Assembly (NCBI RefSeq): GCF_900103185.1
Contig: NZ_FNJD01000001.1
Coordinates: forward strand, 186,001-250,000
Origin: Sulfitobacter litoralis
GTDB taxonomy: Bacteria; Pseudomonadota; Alphaproteobacteria; Rhodobacterales; Rhodobacteraceae
Direction of reading: 5' to 3'
Length of the DNA: 64,000 bases
Position 1 is the stretch's first letter. Each line of letters opens with the position of its first letter. Shown here piece after piece: positions 45,137 to 54,692 of this stretch. The translations under genes were made by a program, and so were the position numbers. The notes beneath the pieces are model-generated. The model ran no database searches. It saw only the letters and a list, made by a program, of their open reading frames with translations, and was not told the DNA's origin.

Positions 45137-45394
45137 ATGAAAAAGCTACTTTTGGTCCTGCCTATGGTTGGCGCACTCGCCGCTTGCGAAACGCAGACTC
45201 AATCTTCTGTAACCGGCGCTGCTGCTGGTGCGGCTCTGGGTGCTGTCGTGTCGGGCGACGATGACAAAACCAAAGGCGCCGTTCTGGGTGGCTTGGCTGG
45301 CGCTGCTGCAGGTGCATACCTGGGCCGCGGCAAAAACGGCCAGTGTGTCTACCAGAACTCCGCAGGTCAGCGTTACACAGCTGCTTGCCCATAA
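45137..45394 (+). CDS. Small glycine-zipper lipoprotein
   Basis: 85 residues. MKKLLLVLPMVGALAACETQ is a signal with lipobox LAAC. The mature part is a Gly/Ala zipper (GAAAGAALGAVVSG, AVLGGLAGAAAGAYLG), ending QCVYQNSAGQRYTAACP with two Cys that could pair. It resembles the 17-kDa-antigen/YMGG envelope proteins. It is strongly expressed-looking (good terminator, AT-rich start region). I start at the second Met, which gives a normal lipoprotein signal. Confidence 0.82.
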   Translation: MKKLLLVLPMVGALAACETQTQSSVTGAAAGAALGAVVSGDDDKTKGAVLGGLAGAAAGAYLGRGKNGQCVYQNSAGQRYTAACP

Positions 45395-45428
45395 GCGTTT
45401 TCTGCTCCCGAAGGCAGATATTCACATC

Positions 45429-45458
45429 AGGCCTCGGCGTTTTGCCGGGGCCTTTTTT
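45429..45458 (+). terminator. Terminator of the small lipoprotein gene
   Basis: AGGCCTCGGC pairs with GCCGGGGCCTT, loop GTTTT, followed by TTTTTT. Confidence 0.92.
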
Positions 45459-45490
45459 ATGCGCTGACCGATTGGCTGGGTCTTGCCCAT

Positions 45491-45517
45491 AAAAAAAGGG
45501 CGGCTAGATGCCGCCCC
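45491..45517 (-). terminator. Terminator of dapA
   Basis: On the minus strand GGGCGGC pairs with GCCGCCC (arms 45510-45516 and 45498-45504) and is followed by seven T (A at 45491-45497). Confidence 0.9.
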
Positions 45518-45543
45518 GTCTTACCCGTGATTTTACCGCGTGA

Positions 45544-46419
45544 TCAGCCCAGCAAACCCGCGTGCTTCAACCCGTGATCCACGAGCGCTTTGGTGGCATC
45601 GGTAAGCGGCACCAGTGGCAGGCGCACCTCGTCCGAACACAACCCCAGACGCGCCATCGCGTATTTCACACCCACCAGGCCCGGCTCGGTGAAGATCGCG
45701 TTGTGCAGCGGCATCAGCTTGTCCTGGATTTCCAGCGCCGAGGCATAGTCCCCCGCAAGGCAGAACGCCTGCATCTGGCTCAGCAGCTTGGGCGCGACAT
45801 TCGCGGTGACAGAGATACAGCCAACGCCACCTTGGGCGTTGAACCCGTGCGCTGTGGCATCCTCGCCCGAGAGCTGGACAAAATCCGGCCCGCACAGCAT
45901 CCGCTGGTCACAGACCCGCGCCAGATCGCCGGTGGCATCCTTGACACCGATGATGCGCGGCAGCTTGGCCAGCTCCGCCATGGTTTCGGGCAGCATATCA
46001 ACGACCGAACGGCCGGGGATATTGTAGATGATGATCGGCAGACCGCAGGCCTCGTGGATCGCGGTGAAATGCGCGATCAGACCGGCTTGGGTCGGCTTGT
46101 TGTAATAGGGCGTGACAACCAGAACCGCATCGGCACCGACGCTTTCGGCGTGTTTGGCCAGACGGATGCTCTCGGTCGTGTTGTTCGAACCGGCACCTGC
46201 AACGACGGGGATACGCCCCGCGGCGGCTTTGACGACTTCGGCGACAACGGTTTCATGCTCGGCATGGGTCAGGGTGGGCGATTCACCGGTGGTCCCGACA
46301 GGCACCAGCCCGTTCGATCCTTCCGCGATGTGCCATTCCACCAGCTTCTTGAGCGTGTCCAAATCCAGCGCGCCGTCCGTGAACGGCGTGACGAGTGCAG
46401 GTAGTGAACCTTGTAGCAT
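45544..46419 (-). CDS. dapA: 4-hydroxy-tetrahydrodipicolinate synthase
   Basis: 291 residues of the (beta/alpha)8 lyase family. The Schiff-base Lys is in [13 protein letters not shown], the catalytic Tyr in [14 protein letters not shown], and the Thr pair in GTTGESPTL. It condenses pyruvate and aspartate semialdehyde at the start of lysine and diaminopimelate synthesis. GGAG precedes the ATG at 46419 with proper spacing; a GTG two codons upstream is too close to it. It is divergent from the lytic transglycosylase gene, another wall-related gene. Confidence 0.95.
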   Translation of the reverse strand: MLQGSLPALVTPFTDGALDLDTLKKLVEWHIAEGSNGLVPVGTTGESPTLTHAEHETVVAEVVKAAAGRIPVVAGAGSNNTTESIRLAKHAESVGADAVLVVTPYYNKPTQAGLIAHFTAIHEACGLPIIIYNIPGRSVVDMLPETMAELAKLPRIIGVKDATGDLARVCDQRMLCGPDFVQLSGEDATAHGFNAQGGVGCISVTANVAPKLLSQMQAFCLAGDYASALEIQDKLMPLHNAIFTEPGLVGVKYAMARLGLCSDEVRLPLVPLTDATKALVDHGLKHAGLLG

Positions 46420-46547
46420 ATGCACGCTCCTATTCTTGCGTTGCTGGGCAAGCGCCCAATTGCTGATAGCGGCAAGTTGAGTTGAAACCCCCGCGCCGCG
46501 CCGTATGTTGCAAGGCTGTAGCCTTTGACCAGTAGGAAATGCAAGTG

Positions 46548-48512
46548 ATGAGACGCGCCTTGGCGACGCTGACGATGGTTTTTGCCCTCGCCCTTCCGGC
46601 CCATGCCGAAAGGCCGCGTCCGCTGGGATGGGCGATGGACGCCATGCGCGCGGGCAGCTGGGATAATGCCGCCCTGATTGCGCGCCGTGATGGTGCCGTT
46701 GCGGTAGATGTGATCGAATGGCACCGCCTGCGCGCTGGTCGGGGCACCTATGCCGAGGTGACCGATTTCCTCAGCCGCCGCCCAGACTGGCCGGGCGAAG
46801 CCTATCTGCGCAGACAGTCCGAAGAGGCCGTGATCCGCGAAGGTGACAAGGCGATACTGGATTTCTTTATCGGTCAGGGCCCGCAGACGCCCGAGGGTGT
46901 GCTGGCCCATGCCGCAGCGCTGCTGCGTGCGGATCGTCTGGGCGAGGCACAGGCGCGGCTGGTGCTGGCGTGGCGTACCCTCCCCATGAGCGGGAACGAT
47001 CAGGCAAAGTTTATTGACGCGCATGGGTCTTTGTTGAAACAGCACCACGCCGCCCGTCTGGACGAGATGCTATGGCAACGGGGACACGCCGAAGCCCGCC
47101 AGATGTTCGATCTGGTCAGTGATGCCGACAAGGCGCTGGCCGAAACCCGCATCGCCTTGCAAAATCTGGACGGCGATGTAAACGCCCTGATCGACGCGCT
47201 GCCCGCCAGCAAGGCCGGTGATCCGGGGCTGCAGGCCGACCGCTTTGAATGGCGCATCCGCAAGGGCTACGGCGACAGCGCCAAGGATCTGATGCTGTCG
47301 CAATCGATCAGCGCTGCGGCCCTTGGTCAGCCCGCTGCATGGGCCAACCGCCGCCGCGCGCTGGCGCGGGATGAAATGCGCAATGGCGATCCGGCGCGGG
47401 CCTATCAGATGGCGTCGAAACACTTCCTTTCCGAAGGGTCGCATTTTGCGGACCTTGAATGGCTGTCGGGCTATATCGCCCTGCGGTTTCTCAAAGACCC
47501 CAAGCTGGCGCTTGGTCACTTTCAGGCCCATGACGGCGCAGTAGAATCCCCCATCAGCCAAGGGCGCGCGGGCTATTGGCAGGGTCGCGCTTATCAGGCC
47601 ATGGGCGACGCCGAGGGCGCCGCCAAAGCCTATGCCCAAGGCGCGAAGTTCCAATCCTCTTTCTACGGTCTGCTTGCGGCAGAGCGGGGCAATCTGCCGT
47701 TCGACACGAGCCTTGCAGGCGCGCGCCCTGAACAGGATTGGCGCACATCGGCGCTGGCACAGGCACCGCTGTTTCAGGCGGGGCTGTTCCTTCAAGCCTC
47801 GGGCGAGCTGTCGACCGCGGAACGGTTCTGGACCCATCTGGCAGAGCAGTTGATCACCGAGGACGCTGCCCTTCTGGGACAGGCCGCGATTGACGTGGGC
47901 CAGCCGCATCTGGCCGTGATGATCGGCAAACGTGTGGCGCAACGGGGCATCACCATCGCCGGCCCCTATTACGCGCGGCATGATGCGATCAAGCTGGACC
48001 TGAACATGGCCCCCGAAATGGTGCTGGCCATCGCCCGCCGCGAAAGCGAATTCGATCCCGTGGTCCAAAGCCATGTGGGCGCGCGCGGTCTGATGCAGCT
48101 GATGCCCGCCACGGCCAAGGATGTCGCCCGCGATCTGGATATCAGCGCGCTGCACACCACCGACCGGCTGACCGCCGACCCGGAATACAATGCTTTGCTA
48201 GGGTCCGAATACCTGTCGCAGATGGCGGGCCGGTTTAACGGGAACGTGGTCATGGTCTCTGCCGCCTATAACGCCGGCCCCTCGCGTCCGACGCGCTGGA
48301 TGGACACCTACGGCGACCCGCGCGAGGGCGACATCGATATCGTCGACTGGATAGAGATGATCCCTTTCCGCGAGACGCAGAACTATGTGATGCGGGTGAC
48401 CGAAAGCCTGCCCGTTTACCGCGCGCGCATGGGCAAAGACCCCCTGCCCCAACCCTTTACCGAGGAACTAACGGGCACGACCCTTTTGCCGTTCGCGCCA
48501 AAAGGTGAATAG
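46548..48512 (+). CDS. slt: Soluble lytic murein transglycosylase
   Basis: 654 residues. A signal peptide ([20 protein letters not shown]) leads a long superhelical TPR-like U domain, then the catalytic SLT domain: the acid Glu is in [32 protein letters not shown], with [17 protein letters not shown] and ETQNYVMRV. It cuts glycan strands in the periplasm forming 1,6-anhydro ends. The ATG at 46548 is 10 bp after AGGA; the ATG at 46539 is too near it. Its 3' end overlaps the convergent transporter gene by 45 bp. Confidence 0.93.
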   Translation: MRRALATLTMVFALALPAHAERPRPLGWAMDAMRAGSWDNAALIARRDGAVAVDVIEWHRLRAGRGTYAEVTDFLSRRPDWPGEAYLRRQSEEAVIREGDKAILDFFIGQGPQTPEGVLAHAAALLRADRLGEAQARLVLAWRTLPMSGNDQAKFIDAHGSLLKQHHAARLDEMLWQRGHAEARQMFDLVSDADKALAETRIALQNLDGDVNALIDALPASKAGDPGLQADRFEWRIRKGYGDSAKDLMLSQSISAAALGQPAAWANRRRALARDEMRNGDPARAYQMASKHFLSEGSHFADLEWLSGYIALRFLKDPKLALGHFQAHDGAVESPISQGRAGYWQGRAYQAMGDAEGAAKAYAQGAKFQSSFYGLLAAERGNLPFDTSLAGARPEQDWRTSALAQAPLFQAGLFLQASGELSTAERFWTHLAEQLITEDAALLGQAAIDVGQPHLAVMIGKRVAQRGITIAGPYYARHDAIKLDLNMAPEMVLAIARRESEFDPVVQSHVGARGLMQLMPATAKDVARDLDISALHTTDRLTADPEYNALLGSEYLSQMAGRFNGNVVMVSAAYNAGPSRPTRWMDTYGDPREGDIDIVDWIEMIPFRETQNYVMRVTESLPVYRARMGKDPLPQPFTEELTGTTLLPFAPKGE

Positions 48513-49376
48513 CCCCGCCGCGACGATCAGCGCCGCCCCGATGGCGACATTGGGGCGCACGGTTTCGCCAAAGGCGCTGATGCCGATGATCGCGGCAAAG
48601 ACCAGCTGCAGATAGGCAAAGGGCTGCACCGCGCTCGCCTCGGCCACTTCGTAGCAGCGGATCAACAGCCAGTGGCCCGTGACACCGGTGATGCACAGGC
48701 ACCCCATGATCAGCCAGTCGCTGGCGATCATCGGCTCCCAGTACCACAGCCCCGTGGCTGTCATCGCCACTGACCCTGTGACGCCGGTCCAGAAAAAGCT
48801 CGTGGCGGTCTTGTCCTTGCGCCCGACATAGCGGGTCAGTAGCCCGTAGACCGCGAACATCGCGGCCGCCACCAGCGGGATCACGGCGGCGGGGTCAAAG
48901 ACGCTCATCCCCGGCTGCAGAATGATCAACACCCCGATAAAGCCGACCCCGATCGCCGCCCACCTGCGCCAGCCGACGCTTTCCCCCAGGACGGGGCCGG
49001 ACAGGGCGGCCACCAGCAGCGGATAACAGGTAAAGACCGCGTGGCTTTCCACAAGGCCAAGGATCGTAAAGGCGACGATCATCACGCAGATCTCGGCCGC
49101 CAGCAGCAGCCCGCGGAATATCTGGAGCACCGGCTGGCTTGTCCGCGCCGCCGCCCGCAGCCCGCCCGCATGGCGTTTGGCCAGAGCGATGACAAAGGCC
49201 GCGAAGAACCAGTAGCGGATCATCACCACCATCATCACGTTGTATTCAGAGGCCAGATGCCGCGACAGCCCGTCCTGCACCGCAAACACAAAGGTCGTGA
49301 TCACCATCAAAGTGATGCCAAGCGGGATATTGTTCGACTGCGCCGCAGCCGCCGCGCGGTTGGTGGCCATGCTCAT
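48468..49376 (-). CDS. EamA (DMT) family transporter
   Basis: 302 residues with ten hydrophobic helices in two EamA repeats (SNNIPLGITLMVITTFVFAVQDGLSRHLA; AVIPLVAAAMFAVYGLLTRYVGRKD). Family blocks include FRGLLLAAEICVMIVAF and GPVLGESVGWRRW. It is an inner-membrane metabolite transporter of unknown substrate. Its ATG overlaps the mnmD stop by four bases, so the two are translationally coupled. The last 45 bp overlap slt on the opposite strand. Confidence 0.9.
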   Translation of the reverse strand: MSMATNRAAAAAQSNNIPLGITLMVITTFVFAVQDGLSRHLASEYNVMMVVMIRYWFFAAFVIALAKRHAGGLRAAARTSQPVLQIFRGLLLAAEICVMIVAFTILGLVESHAVFTCYPLLVAALSGPVLGESVGWRRWAAIGVGFIGVLIILQPGMSVFDPAAVIPLVAAAMFAVYGLLTRYVGRKDKTATSFFWTGVTGSVAMTATGLWYWEPMIASDWLIMGCLCITGVTGHWLLIRCYEVAEASAVQPFAYLQLVFAAIIGISAFGETVRPNVAIGAALIVAAGLFTFWRERQKGRAR

Positions 49377-50044
49377 ACGCGCACAGCCCGCGTCATGTGC
49401 CGCTTGCGTCCATAGCCGGTCGTGCGCTCAACCGCGAAGCCCGCACTTTCCAGCGCGCGACGGACCGCGCCAGCGGCGGTATAGGTCGCGGCCGTGCCGA
49501 ACGGTGCCGTGTGCCGTGCTACATCATGCAGCAGCTCCGGCTCCCACAGCTCGGGGTTTTTGGCGGGGGAAAACCCGTCAAGAAACCACGCATCCGCCAG
49601 CCCGTCCCATGCGGGCACCGCACGCCGCGCGTCGCCAATCACCACGGTCAGCACCACATCGCCAAAGCGCATCTCTCCACCCTCGGGCGACCACGCGGCA
49701 AGCAACCCGTCACGCTTGCCGTCGAAATCGGGAAATGACTGATGCGCTTGCGCCATATCTTCGGACGACATCGGGAAGGCTTCGAACGAGGTGAAATGCA
49801 GCGTGCCTTTCGCGCCATTGCGCTCCCATGCGTCCCAAGCCACGAGAAAATTCAGCCCTGTCCCGAACCCCAACTCTGCGATGCGGAACCCGTCGCGGAA
49901 GCGGTTGGCCAGATCGTTGCCCTCGATAAAGACATGCTGCGTTTCCTCTACCCCGTTATCAAGGCTGAAGTACGGATCATCGAATTTAGAGGACACCGGA
50001 ACACCGCTGTCTTTCCATTCAATCTCAGCTGTCTGGTTCTCCAT
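49373..50044 (-). CDS. mnmD: tRNA 5-methylaminomethyl-2-thiouridine methyltransferase MnmD
   Basis: 223 residues from MENQTAEIEWKDSGVPVSSKFDDPYFS. The SAM-binding motif is AELGFGTGLNFLVAWDAW and the active-site block WFLDGFSPAKNPELW. It methylates nm5s2U34 to mnm5s2U34 in the anticodon of Lys, Glu and related tRNAs. It corresponds to the N-terminal half of E. coli MnmC. The partner-like FAD enzyme is on the other strand, 59 bp away. An upstream in-frame start adds 20 unconserved residues and was rejected. Confidence 0.92.
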   Translation of the reverse strand: MENQTAEIEWKDSGVPVSSKFDDPYFSLDNGVEETQHVFIEGNDLANRFRDGFRIAELGFGTGLNFLVAWDAWERNGAKGTLHFTSFEAFPMSSEDMAQAHQSFPDFDGKRDGLLAAWSPEGGEMRFGDVVLTVVIGDARRAVPAWDGLADAWFLDGFSPAKNPELWEPELLHDVARHTAPFGTAATYTAAGAVRRALESAGFAVERTTGYGRKRHMTRAVRV

Positions 50045-50103
50045 GGGATGGCCTTGTGCTATGGGCTTTGCCGAACACTGCGCAAAAAGGGCAAGGATTG
50101 GCA

Positions 50104-51135
50104 ATGGCCGAAATCACGATACGCGGCGCGGGGATATTTGGCCTGTCGGTGGCATGGGCCTGCGTGCAACGCGGGGCGACGGTGCACGTGATTGACCCGA
50201 ACGGGCCAGCTGCAGGCAGCAGCGGCGGCATCGTCGGCGCGCTGGCCCCGCATGTGCCCGAAAACTGGAACGCCAAGAAAGCCTTTCAACGCGACAGTCT
50301 GCTGATGGCTGAAGGCTTCTGGCGAGAGGTTGAACAAGCGGGCGGCGGCAACGCGGGTTATGCCCGCAATGGGCGACTACAACCCGTCGCGGATGACGCA
50401 GCACTGGCCTTGGCGCAGCAGCGGACCGAAACGGCCGAGGCGCTGTGGCAAGGTCAGGCCACATGGTCCGTGATCCGCGCGACTGATACACAATGGCAGC
50501 CCGACAGCCCGACCGGCTGGTTGATTTACGACACGCTCAGCGGCCTGATCCACCCCCGCCGTGCCTGTGATGCGCTGGTGCGGGCACTGGCGGCCAAGGG
50601 CGTGACCGTACAGGCCGAGGGTGCGGATCGCGGACAGGTGCTATGGGCGACAGGCGTCGCTGGGCTAGAGCAGATGACCGCCAATCACACGCGCCTTGTG
50701 GGCGCTGGTGTCAAAGGTCAGGCGGCGCTGTTGCAGTATGACGCAGGCGGCCTGCCGCAACTTTTTGCAGGGGGCGTTCATATGATCCCGCATAGCGACG
50801 GGACCGTCGCCATCGGATCAACCACCGAGCGGAATTATTCTACGCCCGACCAGACCGATGCACAGCTTGATGATGTGATTGCGGCGGCGCGTGCCGCGGT
50901 GCCCGTCTTACGCGATGCGCCGGTGATTACCCGCTGGGCCGGCGTGCGCCCGCGCAGCCGCAGCCGTGCCCCAATGCTGGGGCCCTTGCCCGACGCTCCT
51001 GGGTATTTCGTGGCCAATGGCGGGTTCAAGATCGGGTTCGGCATGGCGCCTAAGGTGGCCGAGGTCATGGCTGATCTGATGCTGGAAGGGCGCGATATCA
51101 TCCCCGACGGGTTCCGCGTCGAAGACAACCTTTAG
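50104..51135 (+). CDS. FAD-dependent oxidoreductase, MnmC2-like
   Basis: 343 residues of the D-amino-acid-oxidase (DAO) family. The FAD fold is IRGAGIFGLSVAWACVQRG. GPAAGSSGGIVGALAPHVPENWN resembles the GASGNxxGxxxP block of MnmC's C-terminal half, and the end (GVRPRSRSRAPMLGPLPDAPG) resembles its GIRxxTRDxxPMxG motif. In MnmC this half removes the carboxymethyl group from cmnm5s2U34 before MnmD acts. Divergent placement next to mnmD supports this role; other DAO-type amine oxidases cannot be excluded. GCAAGGATTGGCA precedes the ATG. Confidence 0.78.
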   Translation: MAEITIRGAGIFGLSVAWACVQRGATVHVIDPNGPAAGSSGGIVGALAPHVPENWNAKKAFQRDSLLMAEGFWREVEQAGGGNAGYARNGRLQPVADDAALALAQQRTETAEALWQGQATWSVIRATDTQWQPDSPTGWLIYDTLSGLIHPRRACDALVRALAAKGVTVQAEGADRGQVLWATGVAGLEQMTANHTRLVGAGVKGQAALLQYDAGGLPQLFAGGVHMIPHSDGTVAIGSTTERNYSTPDQTDAQLDDVIAAARAAVPVLRDAPVITRWAGVRPRSRSRAPMLGPLPDAPGYFVANGGFKIGFGMAPKVAEVMADLMLEGRDIIPDGFRVEDNL

Positions 51136-51181
51136 CGCCGCCGCGCACTGTCGCCTACCGAAAGCCCCCCCCTCAAACGCA

Positions 51182-51213
51182 AAAGGGCCCCGACAAATGC
51201 CGAGGCCCTTTCA
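51182..51213. terminator. Bidirectional terminator between the FAD oxidoreductase and ompA-like genes
   Basis: AAAGGGCC pairs with GGCCCTTT, extended by an inner GGC/GCC pairing, between convergent genes. On the minus strand it ends in TTTTG. Confidence 0.75.
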
Positions 51214-51231
51214 GATGAGTGACGCCAAAGC

Positions 51232-51900
51232 TTAGCCAGCGTTTGGCAGAATCACGATCTCAACGCGGCGGTTTTGTGCCTTTCCGGATGCGTTCAAGTT
51301 GCTCGCAACCGGCTGGCTTTCACCGCGGCCCACGGACCGGATACGGCTGGCTGGAACGCCATTCGACACCAGCACGTTTGCGACGGCGCGCGCACGGCCT
51401 TCGGACAATTGCTGATTATAGGACGCTTGCCCATCGCTGTCAGTGTGACCGATGACTTGCAGCGTGGAGTTGCTGTACACGTTCACATTGCGTGCCAGTG
51501 CGGCCAGATCGTTCTGCATGCCGGACTGAACCTGCGTGCTGTCTGTCGCGAACAGAATGTCCTGTGGCAAGGTCACGATCAGGCGATCACCGGTGTTGGT
51601 GATGATGACGTCGGAATCCAGCTGACGGCGCAGGTCGGCCTCTTGCTTGTCCAGCGAATAGCCATAGCCGGCGCCCAGTGCACCGCCTGCGACCGCACCG
51701 GCCAACGCGCCTTGTGCGCGGTTGCCGTCACCTTTGGACAGCGCGCCGATCACGGCACCGGTACCTGCACCGATCAGCGCACCGTTACGTGTGTTGGCGT
51801 TCGGGTCGTTGGGGTTGCCACCAATCGGACCGGGTTCACAAGCAGCCAGCGCCAGAACGCTTGTCAGAGCTACAGCAATGGAGGTTTTCGAAAGTGTCAT
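51232..51900 (-). CDS. OmpA family lipoprotein with glycine zipper
   Basis: 222 residues. The signal ends in lipobox LAAC (residue ~21). A glycine zipper (GALIGAGTGAVIGALSKG, GALAGAVAGGALGAGYGYS) spans roughly residues 38-80. The OmpA peptidoglycan-binding domain follows: VIGHTDSDGQASYNQQLSEGRARAVANVL and NASGKAQNRRVEIVI, with the Asp and Arg that bind diaminopimelate. It links the outer membrane to murein, like YiaD. It is monocistronic and closed by a terminator. Confidence 0.92.
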   Translation of the reverse strand: MTLSKTSIAVALTSVLALAACEPGPIGGNPNDPNANTRNGALIGAGTGAVIGALSKGDGNRAQGALAGAVAGGALGAGYGYSLDKQEADLRRQLDSDVIITNTGDRLIVTLPQDILFATDSTQVQSGMQNDLAALARNVNVYSNSTLQVIGHTDSDGQASYNQQLSEGRARAVANVLVSNGVPASRIRSVGRGESQPVASNLNASGKAQNRRVEIVILPNAG

Positions 51901-52028
51901 ATCTTATTCTGCCTTTAAGTTGTGGCCCCGTTCGGGCGAGGCAATCTTCACATAACGCCTTACACCAGCCTTTGTTCCCGTTGAACCGGCAGGATTATGT
52001 GCATAGGCAGCAACCCGCCGACGCCACC

Positions 52029-52922
52029 TCAAGCATCAGCGCGGGCGGATTCAAACGCCAGCATCACGCGCTTGACCGGTAATCCCCAGTGATAGCCTCC
52101 CAAGCCGCCGGATTTGCGCAAGGCGCGATGGCAGGGGATCAGCCAGCTGATCGGGTTGCGCCCCACCGCTGTGCCCACGGCCCGCACCGCTTTGGGCGTG
52201 CCAATGGTCTGGGCGATCTCGGAATAGGTGGTGACATGGCCCGACGGGATCGCCAGCAGCGCCTCCCACACTTTGATCTGGAACGGCGCTCCGATCAAAT
52301 ACATCGGTGCCTTCTCTGCCCCGCCCCCCTGCACGCCGAATGCAATTTGCACCCAGTCGCGCAGCAGTGCCGGATCTTCGCAAAAACGCGCCCCCGGCCA
52401 GCGGCGGCACAAATCCTCCATCGCGGCATCGGTGCCCATTTCTGCCGAAAAGGCGAGCCCGCAAATTCCGCGTGGCGTGCCCATGACCAGCGCAGGGCCA
52501 AAGGGGCTGTCGAACCACCCCCACGAAATCACAAGCCCCTCCCCCTTACGGGCGAAATCACCGGGGCTCATCGCCTCCCATCGCAGGAACATATCGTGCA
52601 AACGACCGGAGCCGGACAGCCCCAGCTCATGCGCCGTGTCCAGCGTGGTAAAGCGATCGCGCAGCAGCGATTTGGCGTGATCCAGCATCAGGTATTGCTG
52701 ATAGCGTTTGGGCGACACGCCCACCCACTGCGAGAAAAGCCGCTGAAAATGGGCCGGGCTCATCCCCATTTCGCCCGCGATCTGATCCAGCGCCAGCGGG
52801 TCGGCGGCGGCATCGATCAGATCAATCGCCCGCCGCATCACACCGTAGTGATAGGCGCTGCCGTCTGCGGTAGCGGCATCTTCGGGGGCGGCGGTTTGGG
52901 GCGTGTGCTGTGCTTGTGTCAT
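52029..52922 (-). CDS. AraC-type HTH / methylated-DNA--protein-cysteine methyltransferase fusion (Ada-like)
   Basis: 297 residues. An N-terminal AraC HTH (DQIAGEMGMSPAHFQRLFSQWVGVSPKRYQQYLMLDHA) is followed by a C-terminal MGMT domain (GHVTTYSEIAQTIGTPKAVRAVGTAVGRNPISWLIPCHRALRKSGGLGGYHWG) whose acceptor Cys is in PCHR. It repairs O6-alkylguanine. Unlike E. coli Ada it lacks the N-terminal zinc domain (Cys38) that senses methyl phosphotriesters, so whether it regulates transcription is open. It is divergent from nth, another repair gene. Confidence 0.93.
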   Translation of the reverse strand: MTQAQHTPQTAAPEDAATADGSAYHYGVMRRAIDLIDAAADPLALDQIAGEMGMSPAHFQRLFSQWVGVSPKRYQQYLMLDHAKSLLRDRFTTLDTAHELGLSGSGRLHDMFLRWEAMSPGDFARKGEGLVISWGWFDSPFGPALVMGTPRGICGLAFSAEMGTDAAMEDLCRRWPGARFCEDPALLRDWVQIAFGVQGGGAEKAPMYLIGAPFQIKVWEALLAIPSGHVTTYSEIAQTIGTPKAVRAVGTAVGRNPISWLIPCHRALRKSGGLGGYHWGLPVKRVMLAFESARADA

Positions 52923-53061
52923 AGGGGCAGACTACGGCAGGCCCCGCCCCCGCGCGACCCGAAACATGCGCCTAATGACGCAGCCCCCTGCCGCAGCGAC
53001 GCCCGTAAAATCCGCCGCGCGCGGCTTGCCCTGAGAGGCGAAACCACGCATACCTTGGCGC

Positions 53062-53706
53062 ATGGCCAAAACCCTTGATTATCACACGATCCGCGAGATT
53101 TTTATCCGCTTTCAGGACGCCGAGGCGGAACCGAAAGGCGAGCTGGATCACACCAACGTCTATACGTTGCTGGTCGCTGTCGCGCTGAGCGCGCAGGCGA
53201 CGGATGCGGGGGTGAACAAGGCCACGAAATCCCTGTTCGAGATCGTCGAGCATCCGCAGCAGATGCTGGACCTCGGGCTGGACGGGTTGACGGACCATAT
53301 CAAATCTATCGGCCTGTTCCGCCAAAAAGCCAAAAACGTCATGAAGCTCAGCCAGCTTCTGGTGGATGACTATGGCGGGGTCGTGCCCAACAGCCGCGCG
53401 GCGCTGCAATCGTTGCCCGGCGTGGGCCGCAAGACGGCGAATGTGGTGCTGAACATGTGGTGGCACTATCCGGCGCAGGCGGTAGACACGCATATCTTTC
53501 GCGTTGGCAACCGCACCCGGATCGCGCCCGGCAAAACCGTGGACGCGGTAGAGCGCGCCATCGAAGACAATATTCCCGTTGATTTCCAACACCATGCCCA
53601 CCACTGGATGATCCTGCACGGGCGATACCATTGCAAAGCACGCAAACCTTTGTGCAGAACCTGCATCATCCGTGACCTTTGCCCCTATGAGGAAAAAACC
53701 GAATGA
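53062..53706 (+). CDS. nth: Endonuclease III
   Basis: 214 residues. The helix-hairpin-helix LPGVGRKTANVVL holds catalytic Lys124; Asp142 is in AVDTHIFRVGN. The 4Fe-4S cysteines are C191, C198, C201 and C207 (C-x6-C-x2-C-x5-C). It excises oxidised pyrimidines and cleaves AP sites. It starts a three-gene unit with adenosine kinase (4-bp ATGA overlap) and a GNAT enzyme, and is divergent from the Ada-like gene. Confidence 0.97.
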   Translation: MAKTLDYHTIREIFIRFQDAEAEPKGELDHTNVYTLLVAVALSAQATDAGVNKATKSLFEIVEHPQQMLDLGLDGLTDHIKSIGLFRQKAKNVMKLSQLLVDDYGGVVPNSRAALQSLPGVGRKTANVVLNMWWHYPAQAVDTHIFRVGNRTRIAPGKTVDAVERAIEDNIPVDFQHHAHHWMILHGRYHCKARKPLCRTCIIRDLCPYEEKTE

Positions 53707-54692
53707 CCCAATACGAAGTGGTTGGCATCGGCAACGCCGTTGTCGATGTGATCTCGCATGCGGATGACACGTTTCTGAACGACAACGGCATCGAAAAAGG
53801 CATCATGCAGCTCATCGAGCGTGACCGCGCCGAAAGTCTTTATGCCACGATGCAGGACCGACTGCAGACCCCCGGCGGGTCGGTTGCCAATACCATCGCG
53901 GGCATCGGTGCGCTTGGCCTGTCCACTGCCTTTATCGGGCGGGTCCGCGATGATGACCTGGGCCAGTTCTATGCCAAAGCGATGACCGACATCGGCATTG
54001 ATTTTGTCAACGCGCCTGTGACCGGGGGCGAGAACCCGACCTCGCGCTGCATGATCTTTGTGACCCCGGATGGGGAACGCTCGTTGAACACCTATCTTGG
54101 CATCTCCACGGGGCTTACCTCGGACGATGTTCCGCAGGCGGTGGCCTCCAAGGCCAAGCTGATGTTCCTCGAAGGCTACCTTTTTGACCACGACGCGGGC
54201 AAAACCGCATTCCGCGAAGCGGCGCGCGCGGCGACGGCGGGCGGCGGCATGGCTGGAATCGCTATTTCCGACCCCTTCTGCGTGGAACGTCACCGGGATG
54301 ACTTCCTTGCGCTGATCGAAAACGATCTGGGCTATGTCATCGGCAACGAAGCCGAACTCCGCGCCCTGTGGGAAACCGACGATACCGAAGTCGCTCTGGC
54401 CAGAACGGCCGAGATTTGCCCGCTGGTGGTCTGCACCCGCTCGGGCGACGGGGTCACGCTGATGCGCGGCGAAGAACGCGTTGATGTGCCCGTCGAAAAG
54501 GTCGTGCCAGTCGATGCCACCGGCGCGGGTGATCAATTCGCGGCAGGATTTCTGTACGGCATGGCCACGGATCGTGACCTCGAGACATGCGGCAAGATGG
54601 GCAACATCTGCGCGGCCGAGGTCATCAGCCACATTGGCCCGCGCCCGCAAACCTCGATGATGGACCTGTTCAAAGAGCAAGGGCTGGTCTGA
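53703..54692 (+). CDS. Adenosine kinase, PfkB family
   Basis: 329 residues. Ribokinase-fold motifs: GIGNAVVDVISHADDTFL at the start, GGSVANTIAGIGALG, and the ATP/anion-hole DATGAGDQFAAGFLYG with catalytic Asp. In Alphaproteobacteria this PfkB branch is annotated adenosine kinase, making AMP from adenosine; other sugars are possible. It overlaps nth by four bases and the next gene by one. Confidence 0.88.
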   Translation: MTQYEVVGIGNAVVDVISHADDTFLNDNGIEKGIMQLIERDRAESLYATMQDRLQTPGGSVANTIAGIGALGLSTAFIGRVRDDDLGQFYAKAMTDIGIDFVNAPVTGGENPTSRCMIFVTPDGERSLNTYLGISTGLTSDDVPQAVASKAKLMFLEGYLFDHDAGKTAFREAARAATAGGGMAGIAISDPFCVERHRDDFLALIENDLGYVIGNEAELRALWETDDTEVALARTAEICPLVVCTRSGDGVTLMRGEERVDVPVEKVVPVDATGAGDQFAAGFLYGMATDRDLETCGKMGNICAAEVISHIGPRPQTSMMDLFKEQGLV

